From Acidobacteriota bacterium (GTDB lineage Bacteria; Acidobacteriota; Thermoanaerobaculia; Gp7-AA8), in NCBI GenBank assembly GCA_003223645.1, contig QHVT01000003.1, positions 650,141 through 714,140 of the forward strand: DNA of 64,000 bases, read 5' to 3'. Shown here piece by piece: positions 33,597 to 46,926 of the stretch. Every line of letters begins with the position of its first letter. Position 1 is the stretch's first letter. The notes beneath the pieces were generated by a model. It searched no databases and had not been told where the DNA came from. It saw only the letters and a list, made by a program, of their open reading frames with translations. A program made the position numbers and the translations under genes.

Positions 33597-34574
33597 TTAC
33601 GCCTTCGGAATCACGTCCTCATGAATCTCGATGAAGGCGTCCTTGCGCAGAGTGTCGATATACGCCTTGTAGTCGCGCTGGAACGTTTCTTCGTCGGCGT
33701 CGCGGCGGAGTTTTTCTTTCACGGACTCGAATGCCGGCACCTCGGACGGGAGGCGCTGTTCGACTTTCATGAGGAACCACGCCGACTTCGTCTCGATCGG
33801 TCCGAGGATCGTGCCGGGAGCGGCGTTGAAGACCTCGCGATCGAGCTCGCCGACGAGATCGCCTTTCGCGACTTCGCCGAGGTCGCCGCCTTTGTCTTTC
33901 GAGGCGGACTCGGACATCGTGGACGCGAGCTGGGCGAAGTCGGTTCCGGCTTTGCGCGCGGCTTCCGCGACTTCATTCGCGCGCGTGTGCGCTTCTTCGA
34001 GTTTGGCCGCGTTGTCCGGCTTCAGCACGACGATCTCCCGCAGGTGCGCGCGTTCCGGAAGGCGAAAGCGTTCCTTCTCGCGGTTGTAGCGCTCGCGCAG
34101 CTCGGGATCGCTCAGGTCGGCGCGATTGCGCAGCTCGCGCGAGAACACCTTCTGCGTGACGAGCGTCTCGCGCAAGCGCGCTTCCATGTCGGTGCGCGTC
34201 ATGCCGGACTGTTTGAGCGACGCTTCGAACTGCTCGTCGCTGGTGATGTTGTATTGCTGTTTGAGGTGATTGGTCGCTTCTTTCATCTCGGCGTCACTGA
34301 CGCTGATGCCGAGGCGATCGGCGCGGTCTTTGATGAGCAGCTCGCTGATCAGCTCGTTCACGAGCGCCTTGGTGGCCTGCTGTTTCAGCGATGCGGCCTG
34401 CGACGGCTCGGCGGACTGATCGATCTCCGCCTTTTTCTCGCGGAGTCGCCGCTCGTACTGCGTGCGGGTGATGATGCGATCACCGACGCGGACGACGACG
34501 GCTTCGAGAAGCTCGGATGCGGACGCGGCGGTCGCGACGAGAGCGATGGCGAGAGCGAGAACAATCTTTTTCAT
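33597..34574 (-). CDS. SurA-like periplasmic peptidyl-prolyl isomerase
   Basis: 325 residues from ATG 34572-34574. A signal peptide (MKKIVLALAIALVATAASA) is followed by a SurA N-terminal chaperone region (VNELISELLIKDRADRLGI) and one parvulin domain (LREIVVLKPDN, GGDLGEVAKGDLVGELDREVF, ETKSAWFLMKVEQRL). It assists outer-membrane protein folding. It lies 52 bp downstream of a second parvulin lipoprotein on the same strand, so the two foldases probably form an operon. Confidence 0.9.
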   Translation of the reverse strand: MKKIVLALAIALVATAASASELLEAVVVRVGDRIITRTQYERRLREKKAEIDQSAEPSQAASLKQQATKALVNELISELLIKDRADRLGISVSDAEMKEATNHLKQQYNITSDEQFEASLKQSGMTRTDMEARLRETLVTQKVFSRELRNRADLSDPELRERYNREKERFRLPERAHLREIVVLKPDNAAKLEEAHTRANEVAEAARKAGTDFAQLASTMSESASKDKGGDLGEVAKGDLVGELDREVFNAAPGTILGPIETKSAWFLMKVEQRLPSEVPAFESVKEKLRRDADEETFQRDYKAYIDTLRKDAFIEIHEDVIPKA

Positions 34575-34626
34575 AGCGGTTTTTGGTTCAGACGGGCAGT
34601 GGGCAGAACAGGTTACAGCATCCAGT

Positions 34627-35523
34627 TTATTCATCCGTGGTCTTCGGAAGCGTGCCGGAGTAGCGGAAGGGGAGGCGGCGGGTGAGGACATCGAGCTGCA
34701 TCTGCTGGCGGCTCTGGGCGACGAGCTGAGCCACGCGCTCGCGCAGCGCATCTTCTCTCATGCGGACGCGGATCAGCGGCGCGGCCGAATCGGCGTCGAG
34801 CGTGCCGGGCGCGCGGCGCTCGTCGACTCGGAAAATGTGGAAGCTGGAATCCGTCTGGATTGCGTCGCTGATCTGGCCCGGCTTCAGTTTGAAGATCTCG
34901 TCCTCGAACATCTTCGGCAGCTCGCCGCGGCTGACGAAGCCGATCTCGCCGCCGCGTTTCGCGTTCGGCGCGCTGGAGTGCTGGCTCGACAATTCGTCGA
35001 AGGATGCGCCGCTGCGCAGCTGTTTGACGATGTCGTTCGCGAGCGCTTCGTCGTGGACGAGGATCTGGCGCACGCGCACTTCCTCGCCGCTGCGAAAGTC
35101 GCTCTGGTGCTGCTCGTAGTATGCCTGGATGTCCGCCTGCGACGGCTCCTGCACCTCGGACGCGATGTTTGCGAGCAATTTCTCGCGCCGCATGTCGTCG
35201 CGTTTCTCGATGACCGTTGCACCGGCTTCACTGCGCACCGCGGCGGCGATTTTTTCGGCGGGGACTTCGACGCCGTGCGCGGCCGCGTACTCCGACAGCA
35301 CGACTTCTTCCACGAACTGGTCGAGCATCGCGCTCGCGACCTCGGGAGTCAGTTGCGCGAGGTCGGTGCCGGCGTTGCGATCGAGGTAGCGCTTGAGATC
35401 GGAGAGCGTGATCATGCGCTCGTTCACGCGGGCGATGACGTCCGGCGGAATGGCCGGTTTTCGCTTGCAGGCAGTGAGCAGCGCGGGACCGACGAGCAAA
35501 AGGGCAACGATGCGGCGCAGCAT
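34627..35523 (-). CDS. PpiC-type parvulin foldase lipoprotein
   Basis: 298 residues from ATG 35521-35523. A lipoprotein leader ends in LLTAC. An N-terminal helical SurA/PrsA-like region precedes a parvulin domain (VRVRQILVHDEALANDIV, KRGGEIGFVSRGELPKMFED, SSFHIFRVDERR). The longer open frame upstream is a shadow of the divergent PEP-utilising gene. It is a PrsA/SurA-like extracytoplasmic foldase. Confidence 0.9.
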   Translation of the reverse strand: MLRRIVALLLVGPALLTACKRKPAIPPDVIARVNERMITLSDLKRYLDRNAGTDLAQLTPEVASAMLDQFVEEVVLSEYAAAHGVEVPAEKIAAAVRSEAGATVIEKRDDMRREKLLANIASEVQEPSQADIQAYYEQHQSDFRSGEEVRVRQILVHDEALANDIVKQLRSGASFDELSSQHSSAPNAKRGGEIGFVSRGELPKMFEDEIFKLKPGQISDAIQTDSSFHIFRVDERRAPGTLDADSAAPLIRVRMREDALRERVAQLVAQSRQQMQLDVLTRRLPFRYSGTLPKTTDE

Positions 35524-35564
35524 CGGATGGGCGGCCGGAGTGTAGCACGTGCGATCATGACGGA

Positions 35565-37897
35565 GTGGCCATCGCGCGGCGGCTTGAAGACCTGACGGCG
35601 GCGGACACGAGCCGGTTCGGCGGGAAGGCCGTGCAGTGCGGCGTGCTGCTGCAAGCGGGGTTTCCTGTGCCCGAGGGAATCGCGATCGCGTTCGAGGCGG
35701 GGGATGAGGCGCATCTGCCGGAGGATGCGCGCGTGTGGACCGCAGCACGCCCGTCGATGCGGTTTGCCGTCCGGTCGTCGGCAGCGGACGAAGACGGCGC
35801 CGGCAACTCCTTCGCGGGCATTCACGAGTCGGTGCTCGACGTCGGCGCGGCTGCGATCGAGGAGGCGATTGCGACGTGTGTTGCGTCGATGTCGTCGGAT
35901 CGCGCGCGTGCGTATCGCGAGGCTCGCGGGCTGGATGCTGGAGTGGTGCGCGCCTCCGGCGCGCCCCCGCCCGAAGGCGCGCCGGAGGCACGCACCACTC
36001 CGATGCCTCGCGGTGCCGCGGTGCTGATCCAGCGCATGATCGAGCCGCTGCGGGCTGGAGTCGCGTTCACGGCCGATCCGATCAACGGCGATCGCGACAC
36101 GATCGTGATCAACGCGGCGGCGGGACGCGGCGAAGCGGTGGTGAGCGGGACGGTTGCGCCGGAAGAGACGCGCGTGCGAAAGAGTGAGGCGCGCGAGCCA
36201 TTGGCGAAATTAATGCTGCGCGTGGAGGAGCATTACGGCGCGCCTCAGGATGTCGAGTGGTGCGATGACGGCGCCTGCATCTGGATCGTGCAATCGCGGC
36301 CGATCACGTCGATGCCAAACCGGATGGCGGATGGCGGATGGCAGATGGCGGGAGAAGATGCCATCCGCCATCTGCCATCTGCCATCCAGGATGGCATCGA
36401 GTGGTCGCGCGCGAATCTGCGCGAGGTGTTGCCGGATCTTCCCGCGCCGGGAGTCGCGGAGATGCTGCAGGACATGATCAGCACCGCGTATGCGCGCTCG
36501 TTCGGCACGCTGCTCGATCCGAAGCTCGGGCCGCTGGAGCGCATCATCTGCGGGCGGCCGTACTTCAACATCACGCAGTTCCGGCGGATCGCGCAGATCA
36601 CGGGGCAGTCGGAAGCGGCGATGCTGCGCTCGATCGGGCATGCCGGCGACTTCACGCCTGAGGAGGAGAAGCGCTCGAAGATCCGGCTGCGCAATCTGCT
36701 GCCGGTTGCGCGTCCGCTGCTGTACACGGCGTGGCATCAGCTGCGGATTCGAAGCACCGTGCCGAAGCGTGTCGACGAGCTGCGCGCGATTCATGCGCGC
36801 TATCGAGCGATGGACGCCGGCGCAGCGACGGATGATGAGCTGCTGCAGCGTCTGCGCGACTGGCGCGACATCTCGTACGACTACATCTTCCCGTCGTTCA
36901 TGCTCGCCGGGGTCATGACGTTCGAGCGGATCGTTTGCGACCTGTGCGCGAAGCGCGGCGTCGACGGCGACCGCGTGCTGCACACGTGGCTCAGCGCGGG
37001 CGAGCGATCGGTTTCATCGCAGCAGGGGATGGATGTGCTGCGCGTCGCGCGCGGCGAGCTGACGCTCGACGCGTTTCTCGAGCGCTACGGACATCGAGGG
37101 ATCTACGAGACCGATTGGTCGTTGCCGCGATTCGCGGAAGATCCGACTCCGATTCTGGATGCTGTGCGCGCGCATCAAGCCGCAGGCGACATTCCCGATC
37201 CGGAGGAGATCGCGCGGAAGCAGAACGAAGTGTGGGATCGGCTCCGTCGCGACGTGAAACCGGGATGGCGTTTGAACTGGCTGCTGCTGCGCATCAAGTG
37301 GATGTACCTCTGGCGCGAGCGCTATCGCTCGGAGCTGATCCGCGTGATCGCGGTGCTGCGCGCCTGGCATCTGGAGCTCGCGCGGCGGTTCATTGCGCGC
37401 GGATGGCTCGATGACGTCGACCAATATTTCGCGCTGACGCTCGACGAGCTCGCGAGCGATCCGTCGACGTATCGTCCCGTTGCGAGCGAGAAGCTGCGGC
37501 TGCGCGCGGAGTGGGCAAAGATCGAGATGCCGTTGCTGATCGGTGGAGGACGGGCAATCCTGCCTGTCCGCGAAACAGTGCAAGGACAGGCAGGATTGCC
37601 TGTCCTCCACGGGCACTGCATCAGCGCGGGCTTCATCGAAGCGCCGGTCTGCGTCGTTGCGCATCCCTCCGACATCACGCGCTTTCCTCGCGGCGCGATT
37701 CTCGTTACGGCCGCAACCGATCCTTCGTGGACGCCGCTCTTCACGCTGGCCTCGGGGGTGATCGTCGAAGTCGGCGGGACGTTGTCGCATGCGGCGACGG
37801 TCGCGCGTGAGATGGGATTGCCGGCGCTGGCGAACGTTCGCGACGCAACGAAAGTCCTGCGCGACGGAATGCGCGTGCGGCTTGACGCGACGAACGG

Positions 37898-37916
<19 letters not shown>
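35565..37916 (+). CDS. PEP/pyruvate-binding phosphotransferase (PEP synthase/rifampin phosphotransferase-like)
   Basis: 783 residues from GTG 35565. The N-terminal ATP-grasp domain has FGGKAVQCG, FAVRSSAADEDGAGNSFAG and IVQSRPIT (ending near residue 250). A long helical middle domain follows, and the C-terminal swivelling His domain has GGTLSHAATVAREMGLPALANV with the phospho-accepting His. The order ATP-grasp, helical middle, His domain matches rifampin phosphotransferases and PEP-synthase-like enzymes; it lacks the PEP synthase TIM barrel. The ATP-grasp domain looks short at the N-terminus. Three different palindromic repeats interrupt the gene in frame (35940-36001, 36322-36387, 37542-37610). 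The substrate cannot be inferred. Confidence 0.85.
35940..36001. repeat. Palindromic repeat, family A copy 3 (in coding sequence)
   Basis: A 62-bp palindrome with the same arms as the copy at 9540-9601. It is translated VVRASGAPPPEGAPEARTTP within the ATP-grasp domain of the PEP-utilising enzyme, between the SSDRARAYREARGLDAG and MPRGAAVLIQRMI segments. Confidence 0.9.
36322..36387. repeat. Palindromic repeat, family D (in coding sequence)
   Basis: Three to four GGATGGC units on the left mirrored by GCCATCC units on the right, around a short GGAGAAGATG loop. It is translated RMADGGWQMAGEDAIRHLPS and following residues at the boundary between the ATP-grasp and middle domains. Confidence 0.9.
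37542..37610. repeat. Palindromic repeat, family E (in coding sequence)
   Basis: Arms GTGGAGGACGGGCAATCCTG and the complement, with CCTGTCC/GGACAGG inside, around a 14-nt loop. It is translated GGGRAILPVRETVQGQAGLP and following residues, just before the His domain of the PEP-utilising enzyme. Confidence 0.9.
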
Positions 37917-41304
<3,388 letters not shown>

Positions 41305-41305
<1 letters not shown>

Positions 41306-42696
41306 TAAGGAGTGAAATATCCCTTGATGGTCCTCGCCGTCAATTTCGGAGAATCGATCACGACGCGCACGGCGCGCCATTCGTTCGTGCGGCCGAAGTC
41401 GCTGATCTGGTATTTGATTGCGAACTGCGCGCGCAGGTCCTTCTCGATCGCTTCGTAGCGCGCCATCAGGTTCTGCTGTGTCGCGGTCGCGACGAAGCCG
41501 CCGGTCTCGCCGGCGAGGTAGCGCAACCGCTCGAGGTCGCGCGCCTGTTCGTCGCCGCCTTCGTACAGGATGAAGTACAGCGGAATCGCCGCTTCGCGTG
41601 CGAGCTTCTGCACGTCTTCGTACGATTCGAACGATGAGGTATCGCTGCCGTCGGTGAGCAGCACGATGGCGCGGCGGTTCTTTTCGTCGCGCAGCTCGCG
41701 GATCGCGCTGTTGATCGCATCGTACAGCGCGGTCTGTCCCTGCGGCTTGATGCCGACCAGCGCCTTTGCGACGAGCTCGCGGTCGTCGGTCAGCGCCTGT
41801 TTGCGCCGCGGCACTTCCTGAATCGCCGTCACGCTGCAGCGGTCCCCTTCTTTGAGCGCGCGCTGCACGAATTCCGATGCCGCCTTCGCGGCGTGTTCCA
41901 TCGAGTACGTCATGCTCGCCGAGGAGTCGACGACGAGCGCGATCGAGATCGGCTGATCGAACGCCTTCCCGAACTCGATGATCTTCGCCTCGGTGCCGTT
42001 ATCGATGATGCGGAACTTCGACCGGTCGACGTCGTCGTGCGTCAGTCCGTTGCGATCGACGACCGATACGAAGATCGGCACCGTGCGAATCTGCATTTCC
42101 TCGGAGTGCACGTTTCCGGCGGGCGACCAGAAGTCCGCGGCTTCATCGCCGGCTTTGGTGCGCGCGGTCACTTGCACGAAGCCGCTCGCGAGGACTGCTT
42201 CCGGAACGGTGAACTGATACGGCTCCTGATTCACCGTCGCGATCGCCTGTCCGTTGTCCCACAGCGACACGGAGTCGATCGGATCTTCTTTTGGCGAAGT
42301 CACGAATGCCTCGAAGAGCCGCGCGCCGAGATCGACCGGCTTCACGTTCACGCTGAGCGGGAGATAGCCGCGGTTGATGGTCGTGTACCACTGCACGCGC
42401 TTGCCGCCGGGCGACGTGACGACCACCGTGATCTTGTGCTGGATCGCGGATGGGCCGAAGTCGACGTTGAGGTGATACGGCGACATCAGACCGTCGGCGA
42501 CTTTTTGTCCGTCGACGAGCACCGCGACTTTCGCGTTGTCGATGCCCGGCTCGATGGCGAGGTCAACCACACCGGTGTATTCGCCTGAGACTTCGGTGTG
42601 CTTGCCGCGTTCGAGGAGGAGTTGGGAGTTTGCCGCGGCGGCGGTCGCGTAGACCGCCAGCAGGAAGGACGCGAGAACTACCTTTTGTGACTTCAT
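41305..42696 (-). CDS. Secreted VWFA-domain protein (Acidobacteria type)
   Basis: 463 residues from ATG 42694-42696. A signal peptide (MKSQKVVLASFLLAVYATAAAA) precedes beta-rich Ig-like modules and a von Willebrand factor A domain with the MIDAS motif DSSAS (VVDSSASMTYS) and LLTDGSDTSSFES. It resembles the VWFA-related family described for Acidobacteria (TIGR03436-like, from memory). It probably acts as an extracytoplasmic adhesion or scaffold protein. It lies directly upstream of mfd with no gap. Confidence 0.88.
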
Positions 42697-42816
42697 ACAC
42701 CCGCCTTGCTCCAGGCTGATGCAAGTTCGTCCGGGGCCTCGCAGCAGCCTAACCAATCACCTAGTTACATGGGGGCGGACATCTCCAAGGATAGTGCCAA
42801 GAGGTCGAAAAGGGTT

Positions 42817-44853
42817 TCATTCTCCGTAAATTCGCCGGTACTCGTTGCGATTTCGATTGACCGTCTTCACGTACAACTTCGTTTCCGCGAAGGGAATGGA
42901 CTCGATGAACAGATCGATGTCGGCGGCGGCCTTCCAGCTGCGCACGGCATCCTCGCCGGCGTTGTAAGCCGCGACCGCGAGCGTGTGATTGCCGTTCATC
43001 AGCGCGAGCTTCTGCGAATATTCGGCGGCGCCGACGGCAATGTTCGTCGCGGGATCGAACAGCGCGTCGCGCGTGACTTCGCCGAGTCCGCCCGCCGCCG
43101 CGATGCGCGACGCCTCCTCGGGCATGATCTGCATCAGTCCGACCGCGCCGGCGTTCGACACCGTCGACGGCTCGAACGCGCTCTCCTGCCGGATGATCGA
43201 CGCGATGAGATAAGGATCGAGTCCGCGCTTCTCCGCTTCCGCGCGAATCGCCTCCCAATGCGGCAGCGGAAAGAGAATCTCCCAGAAGCGGCGAGGAATG
43301 TTCGCTCCTCCGTGGCGTACGAACTGGCGGAACTTTCGCTGCAACACGCCGTTCGCTTTCAGCGGCTCGCCGCCTTTCATGTAGACGTCGGCGAGCATGA
43401 ACTGCATCGCGGGGTTGTCGGCGTAATTCGCGGCGATCAGTTTCATCTCGCGTGTTGCGTCGCGCGGCAGGCCGATGTCGAGCAGTTCGTTGACGACGGC
43501 GAGTCGTGGCTCGCTCGGAAGCGTGGCGATGTCGGGGAACGGTGTCGCCGGCTGTGTGGACGACGTCACGCCCCACAATTCCTTCGCGCGATACGCGTAG
43601 TAACTGAACGGATATTCGTCGAGGATTTGCCGCGCTTTCGCGTCGCGCTCGGCAGTGCGTCCCGCGCGATCGAGCAGCTTCGCCGACCAGAACAGCGAGT
43701 TCGTTTTCCAGTCGCCGTCGGGATACGACGCGATGTAGCGATCGAACGTCTGCAGCGCTTCCTGATCTTTTCCGGCGAGGAGATACGTGAAGCCGAGGTT
43801 CCAGAGATTCTCGCCGTCGGTACCGGCTGCGCCGGCGTCGATCGCTTTCTTCAGGTTGTCGATCGCGCGCGTGTAGTCGACCTCGTCGGTCGAGTAGTAC
43901 TTCGCGCGCAGAATGTTCGCTTCGGGAGTGGCAATTTCGTCCAGCGCCGCGAGAAACTCGGCAGTCTCGTCGTTGCGCCACGCGGCGCGCGCGCGCAGCA
44001 GCGCGAGCGCGGGATCGGTGAGCTGCATGTCCGCTGTTTCCGTGAGCAGCTGGCCGTAGTGACGCGAGTTAAAGAGCGCGCGCAACCGCGCGGCGCGCAC
44101 TTCATCCGTGCGCGTCAGCCGATCGAAAATCTCGAGCGCCTGATCGTAGTGATCGGTTCGCGCGAGTTTCTGCGCCAGCGCGAACTGATCCGCCTCGGAG
44201 AGCTTCGCGATTTCGTCGCGCACCGCCGCGTAGTTCTGTTCGGTGGAACGGCCGCCCGCGTAATCATTGAGGAGACGCATGCGCGTTGCCGACGCGAGAT
44301 CGGCGCGTCCGTTTTGCGCGAGCGCACCCGCCATTGCGACGAAGTCCGGCTCTGACAACTCGTCGATCGGAATCGACTTCGTCTGCTCGAACGCGAGATC
44401 CGTTCGAGTGGTGCGAGCGTCCGTCGCGCCTTCTGGCGGGGACGCGCCGGAGGCGCGCACCACTCCATCCAGCTGCGCGTAAATCGCGGGAAGCCGCAGG
44501 CGCGCGACCGTCGTCGCGGACGACATGTCGCCGAGGGCGATGATCTCGGATGCGGCTGCAGCCGCGTTCTGTGCGTTGCCGCGCGCGAGCTCGGCCTCGA
44601 TGACGCGCAAGCGGAGAAACGGCGCGATGTTCGGATTCAGTTTCGCGGCTTCGGTGAGCTTCGCAACAGCGTCGTCGTATTGCTTCTGCTCGAGCGCGGC
44701 GAGTCCCTGTCGCGCAAGATCTTTCGGGTCGACCTGAACTTGGGGCACGACAGCGGGCAGTGGTGTCAGTTTTTGCGGCGTTGTTTTCGCGCATCCGGCC
44801 GCAACCGCGCAGCTCAATAACCCGACGACTACGAACCGACGACCCTGACCCAT
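42817..44853 (-). CDS. Soluble lytic murein transglycosylase-like lipoprotein
   Basis: 678 residues. A leader with lipobox AAGC, then a long helical/TPR-like superhelix (~35-480), then an SLT catalytic domain with the Glu in RQESAFEPSTVSNAGAVGLMQIMP and AYNAGEDAVRSW. This is the Slt70 layout: a helical body plus a C-terminal catalytic domain that cleaves peptidoglycan to 1,6-anhydro products. A palindromic repeat (44407-44467) inserts about 20 residues (DGVVRASGASPPEGATDART) into the helical body. The start overlaps the GNAT gene by 25 bp. Confidence 0.93.
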   Translation of the reverse strand: MGQGRRFVVVGLLSCAVAAGCAKTTPQKLTPLPAVVPQVQVDPKDLARQGLAALEQKQYDDAVAKLTEAAKLNPNIAPFLRLRVIEAELARGNAQNAAAAASEIIALGDMSSATTVARLRLPAIYAQLDGVVRASGASPPEGATDARTTRTDLAFEQTKSIPIDELSEPDFVAMAGALAQNGRADLASATRMRLLNDYAGGRSTEQNYAAVRDEIAKLSEADQFALAQKLARTDHYDQALEIFDRLTRTDEVRAARLRALFNSRHYGQLLTETADMQLTDPALALLRARAAWRNDETAEFLAALDEIATPEANILRAKYYSTDEVDYTRAIDNLKKAIDAGAAGTDGENLWNLGFTYLLAGKDQEALQTFDRYIASYPDGDWKTNSLFWSAKLLDRAGRTAERDAKARQILDEYPFSYYAYRAKELWGVTSSTQPATPFPDIATLPSEPRLAVVNELLDIGLPRDATREMKLIAANYADNPAMQFMLADVYMKGGEPLKANGVLQRKFRQFVRHGGANIPRRFWEILFPLPHWEAIRAEAEKRGLDPYLIASIIRQESAFEPSTVSNAGAVGLMQIMPEEASRIAAAGGLGEVTRDALFDPATNIAVGAAEYSQKLALMNGNHTLAVAAYNAGEDAVRSWKAAADIDLFIESIPFAETKLYVKTVNRNRNEYRRIYGE
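44407..44467. repeat. Palindromic repeat, family A copy 4 (in coding sequence)
   Basis: A diverged copy with arms GAGTGGTGCGAGCGTCC and GGCGCGCACCACTC. It is read on the minus strand as VVRASGASPPEGATDARTTR inside the transglycosylase. Confidence 0.85.
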
Positions 44854-45233
44854 CGCGCCCCCTCAGCCTCGAACCCGACGCGCCGGAAGAACTCCTGCGC
44901 GCCGCACGCGTCGTCGACGATCAGCCGGCGACGATCCATCTTCACCGCGAGTTGTTCCACTTCGCGCATCATGACTCTGCCGATCCGCTTCCGCCGCAGC
45001 TCGCGCGCCACGAGGATGTCGCGCACGCGCAGCGCGTCGGCCGTGAGCTCCATTTCGACGACGGCCACGATGTCGCCGAGGAGCTTCCCGAGCAGACCGC
45101 ATGCCGTCGCGTCGGAGCTCATCAGATGAGACAGCCGCGTCCGGGATTCTTCCGATTGTTGCGCGAGAAACGAGAGGATCTGGTGATGATCCGCACGTTC
45201 TACCGGACGGACGAAAAGACGTAAGCCTCGCAA
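44829..45233 (-). CDS. GNAT-family N-acetyltransferase
   Basis: 134 residues with a GNAT core: VVEMELTADALRVRDILVARELRRKRIGRVMM (acetyl-CoA-binding Q/RxxGxG/A-like loop RRKRIG) and the end RVGFEAEGARWVRV. It probably transfers an acetyl group from acetyl-CoA to an unknown amine. It overlaps the transglycosylase gene by 25 bp, so cotranscription is likely. The exact start is uncertain. Confidence 0.8.
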   Translation of the reverse strand: MRGLRLFVRPVERADHHQILSFLAQQSEESRTRLSHLMSSDATACGLLGKLLGDIVAVVEMELTADALRVRDILVARELRRKRIGRVMMREVEQLAVKMDRRRLIVDDACGAQEFFRRVGFEAEGARWVRVVGS

Positions 45234-45370
45234 AATAACCTCTTGATTCCCTTAGGGTAATGATGGGTCCGCATTCCCTAGTTACCAAATAATTTCTTGA
45301 CAAAAAGGTGACATACGCCGAGACTCTGACCGGTCCGAACAGAACAAATAACCGCAAGCGACACACAGTC

Positions 45371-46363
45371 ATGAACGTTCAGCAGGCGATCGCCCAATTC
45401 CTCGAACACGGTCAAACGGTTCGAAATCTTTCCGACCGGACGCTGCGCGCGTACCAGTCTGATCTCGCGCAGTTCGACGTCCATCTATCGGACACGCCTG
45501 CGGTCGCAGTCACGCCCGAGCATCTCGAGGCGTATCTCGACAAGCTCGGCGACGGACCGTATCGCGACACGTCGATCCGGCGCAAAGTCGCCGCGCTGAA
45601 AGTGTTCTTCCGCTATCTCGAAGACTCCGGCGTCGTGAACGAGTCGCCGGCGCGGCGCCTGAAGATTCGCAAGCCGATCGAGAACCGCGTTCCGACGGTG
45701 CTGTCGTCGCGTGAAGTGCGCGCGCTGCTCGCCGCTCCGAAAGAGCAGATCGTCGAGTTGACAGCGATGCGCGACCATTCCGCAGGCGCGCGCAACCGCT
45801 TCTTCTGCGCGGTGCGCGACAACGTGATCCTCGAGCTCCTCTTCTCGACCGGCATCCGCATCGGCGAGCTGGTCGCGCTGAACGTCGCCGACGTCGATGC
45901 CGAACGCAAGCAGATCCAGATCACCGGACGCGCGACGCGCGGCCGTCTCGTCACGCTGACCTCGGACGTCGTGCTCGACGCCATCCGCCAGTACATCGAG
46001 ATGCGCGCTGACCGCACGATCACGACGCCGGCGCTCTTCGTCGGCCGTTCCGGAACGCGCCTGACGATCTACTCGATCGAGAACATCTTCAAGAAACACG
46101 TTCGCCTCGCGGAGATCAAACGCCACGTCACCCCGCACGCGCTGCGCCACACCATGGCGGCGATGCTGGTCTCGTCCGGCACCGACATCCGCGAAGTGCA
46201 GGAGATCCTCGGCCACGCGTCGATCCTCTCCACGCAGGTCTACACGCGCCTCCCGATCCAGAAGCGCCGCAACATGAGCAGCACCAGCCCGAACTACGGC
46301 CAGCTCGCGCGCCTCGCGCCGGCGGCGGAGAGCGTGCCGCGGCTGGCAATCAAAAAGAAGTAG
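45371..46363 (+). CDS. Tyrosine recombinase, XerC/XerD-like
   Basis: 330 residues from ATG 45371; an open frame from 45308 adds a leader without homology. An N-terminal SAM-like core-binding domain (LSDRTLRAYQSDLAQF) precedes the catalytic domain with R163 (TGIRIGEL), H256 and R259 (HALRH), H282 (LGHAS) and Y291 (TQVYTRL), all intact. It may be the chromosome dimer-resolution recombinase or a relative; no dif-like site was identified. TTGACA at 45297-45302 may be a -35 element. A palindromic repeat follows immediately. Confidence 0.9.
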   Translation: MNVQQAIAQFLEHGQTVRNLSDRTLRAYQSDLAQFDVHLSDTPAVAVTPEHLEAYLDKLGDGPYRDTSIRRKVAALKVFFRYLEDSGVVNESPARRLKIRKPIENRVPTVLSSREVRALLAAPKEQIVELTAMRDHSAGARNRFFCAVRDNVILELLFSTGIRIGELVALNVADVDAERKQIQITGRATRGRLVTLTSDVVLDAIRQYIEMRADRTITTPALFVGRSGTRLTIYSIENIFKKHVRLAEIKRHVTPHALRHTMAAMLVSSGTDIREVQEILGHASILSTQVYTRLPIQKRRNMSSTSPNYGQLARLAPAAESVPRLAIKKK

Positions 46364-46366
46364 TTC

Positions 46367-46423
46367 GTGTGGCGCAGGCTTTCCAGCCTGCGTCCCGGGC
46401 AGGCTGGAAAGCCTGCCCCACAC
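46367..46423. repeat. Palindromic repeat, family F copy 1 (intergenic)
   Basis: GTGTGGCGCAGGCTTTCCAG and its near-complement form a 57-bp hairpin with the core GCAGGCTGGAAAGCCTGC. It begins 3 bp after the recombinase stop and sits between convergent genes, so it could also end transcription. Confidence 0.85.
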
Positions 46424-46430
46424 CCAAGCG

Positions 46431-46853
46431 TCACTCCCTCACCGTCACTCCCGTCGCCGCGGCCACCGCCTCCATCACGCGGTTGAACCCTTCGAGATCG
46501 CGCTTCGACACGCGCTTGCCGATCTCGCGCTCGATCTCCTCCACTAGCACGTTCACGCGTGCGGCCGCCTTGCGTCCCTTCGAGGTGAGGCCGATGAGGT
46601 AGGAGCGCTTGTCCTCTGGGTTGTCTTTGCGCTCGAGGAAGCCGCGCTTCTCGAGGCGGTCGAGTAGGCTCGTCATCGTCGAGTGCTTGTGGCCGAAGAC
46701 GCGCACGAGCTCGGACACGCGGCATGGTCCGTACGGCAGGAGAAACGACAGCAGGTGACCTTCGGGACCGGAGAGACCGTTGAGGCGCGAGTCGAACCAG
46801 AGTCCGATCTGGCGGGTGGACTTGTGGAGAGGCGATAAGTAGGTCCGTGCCAT
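46431..46853 (-). CDS. MarR-family transcriptional regulator
   Basis: 140 residues with a winged-helix core: CRVSELVRVFGHKHSTMTSLLDRLEKRGFLERKDNPEDKRSYLIGLT, the standard MarR recognition helix and wing with DxR. It acts as a dimer that usually binds palindromes between divergent promoters. Two dyads lie directly upstream (46857-46897), so autoregulation and control of the divergent DinB-like gene are likely. Confidence 0.93.
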   Translation of the reverse strand: MARTYLSPLHKSTRQIGLWFDSRLNGLSGPEGHLLSFLLPYGPCRVSELVRVFGHKHSTMTSLLDRLEKRGFLERKDNPEDKRSYLIGLTSKGRKAAARVNVLVEEIEREIGKRVSKRDLEGFNRVMEAVAAATGVTVRE

Positions 46854-46856
46854 ATA

Positions 46857-46897
46857 TTACGATATCGTAACACTTGAAATTTACTACGGTCTCGTAA
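46857..46897. promoter_or_regulatory. Paired MarR operators between marR-like and dinB-like genes
   Basis: TTACGATATCGTAA at 46857-46870 is a perfect 14-bp palindrome. CTACGGTCTCGTAA at 46884-46897 is a second copy with one mismatch in the TTACGnnnnCGTAA pattern. Centres are 27 bp apart, and TAATAT at 46895-46900 could be the -10 element of the dinB-like gene, so binding would block both promoters. Confidence 0.7.
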
Positions 46898-46926
46898 TAT
46901 CGTACCGCAAACACGGAGGAAAGACG

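Noticed and set aside
45241..45300. Inverted TAGGGTAATG / CATTCCCTA near the recombinase gene as a dif-like site
   Set aside because: The arms are short with a bulge, and the sequence does not match the usual 11-6-11 dif layout; left unannotated.
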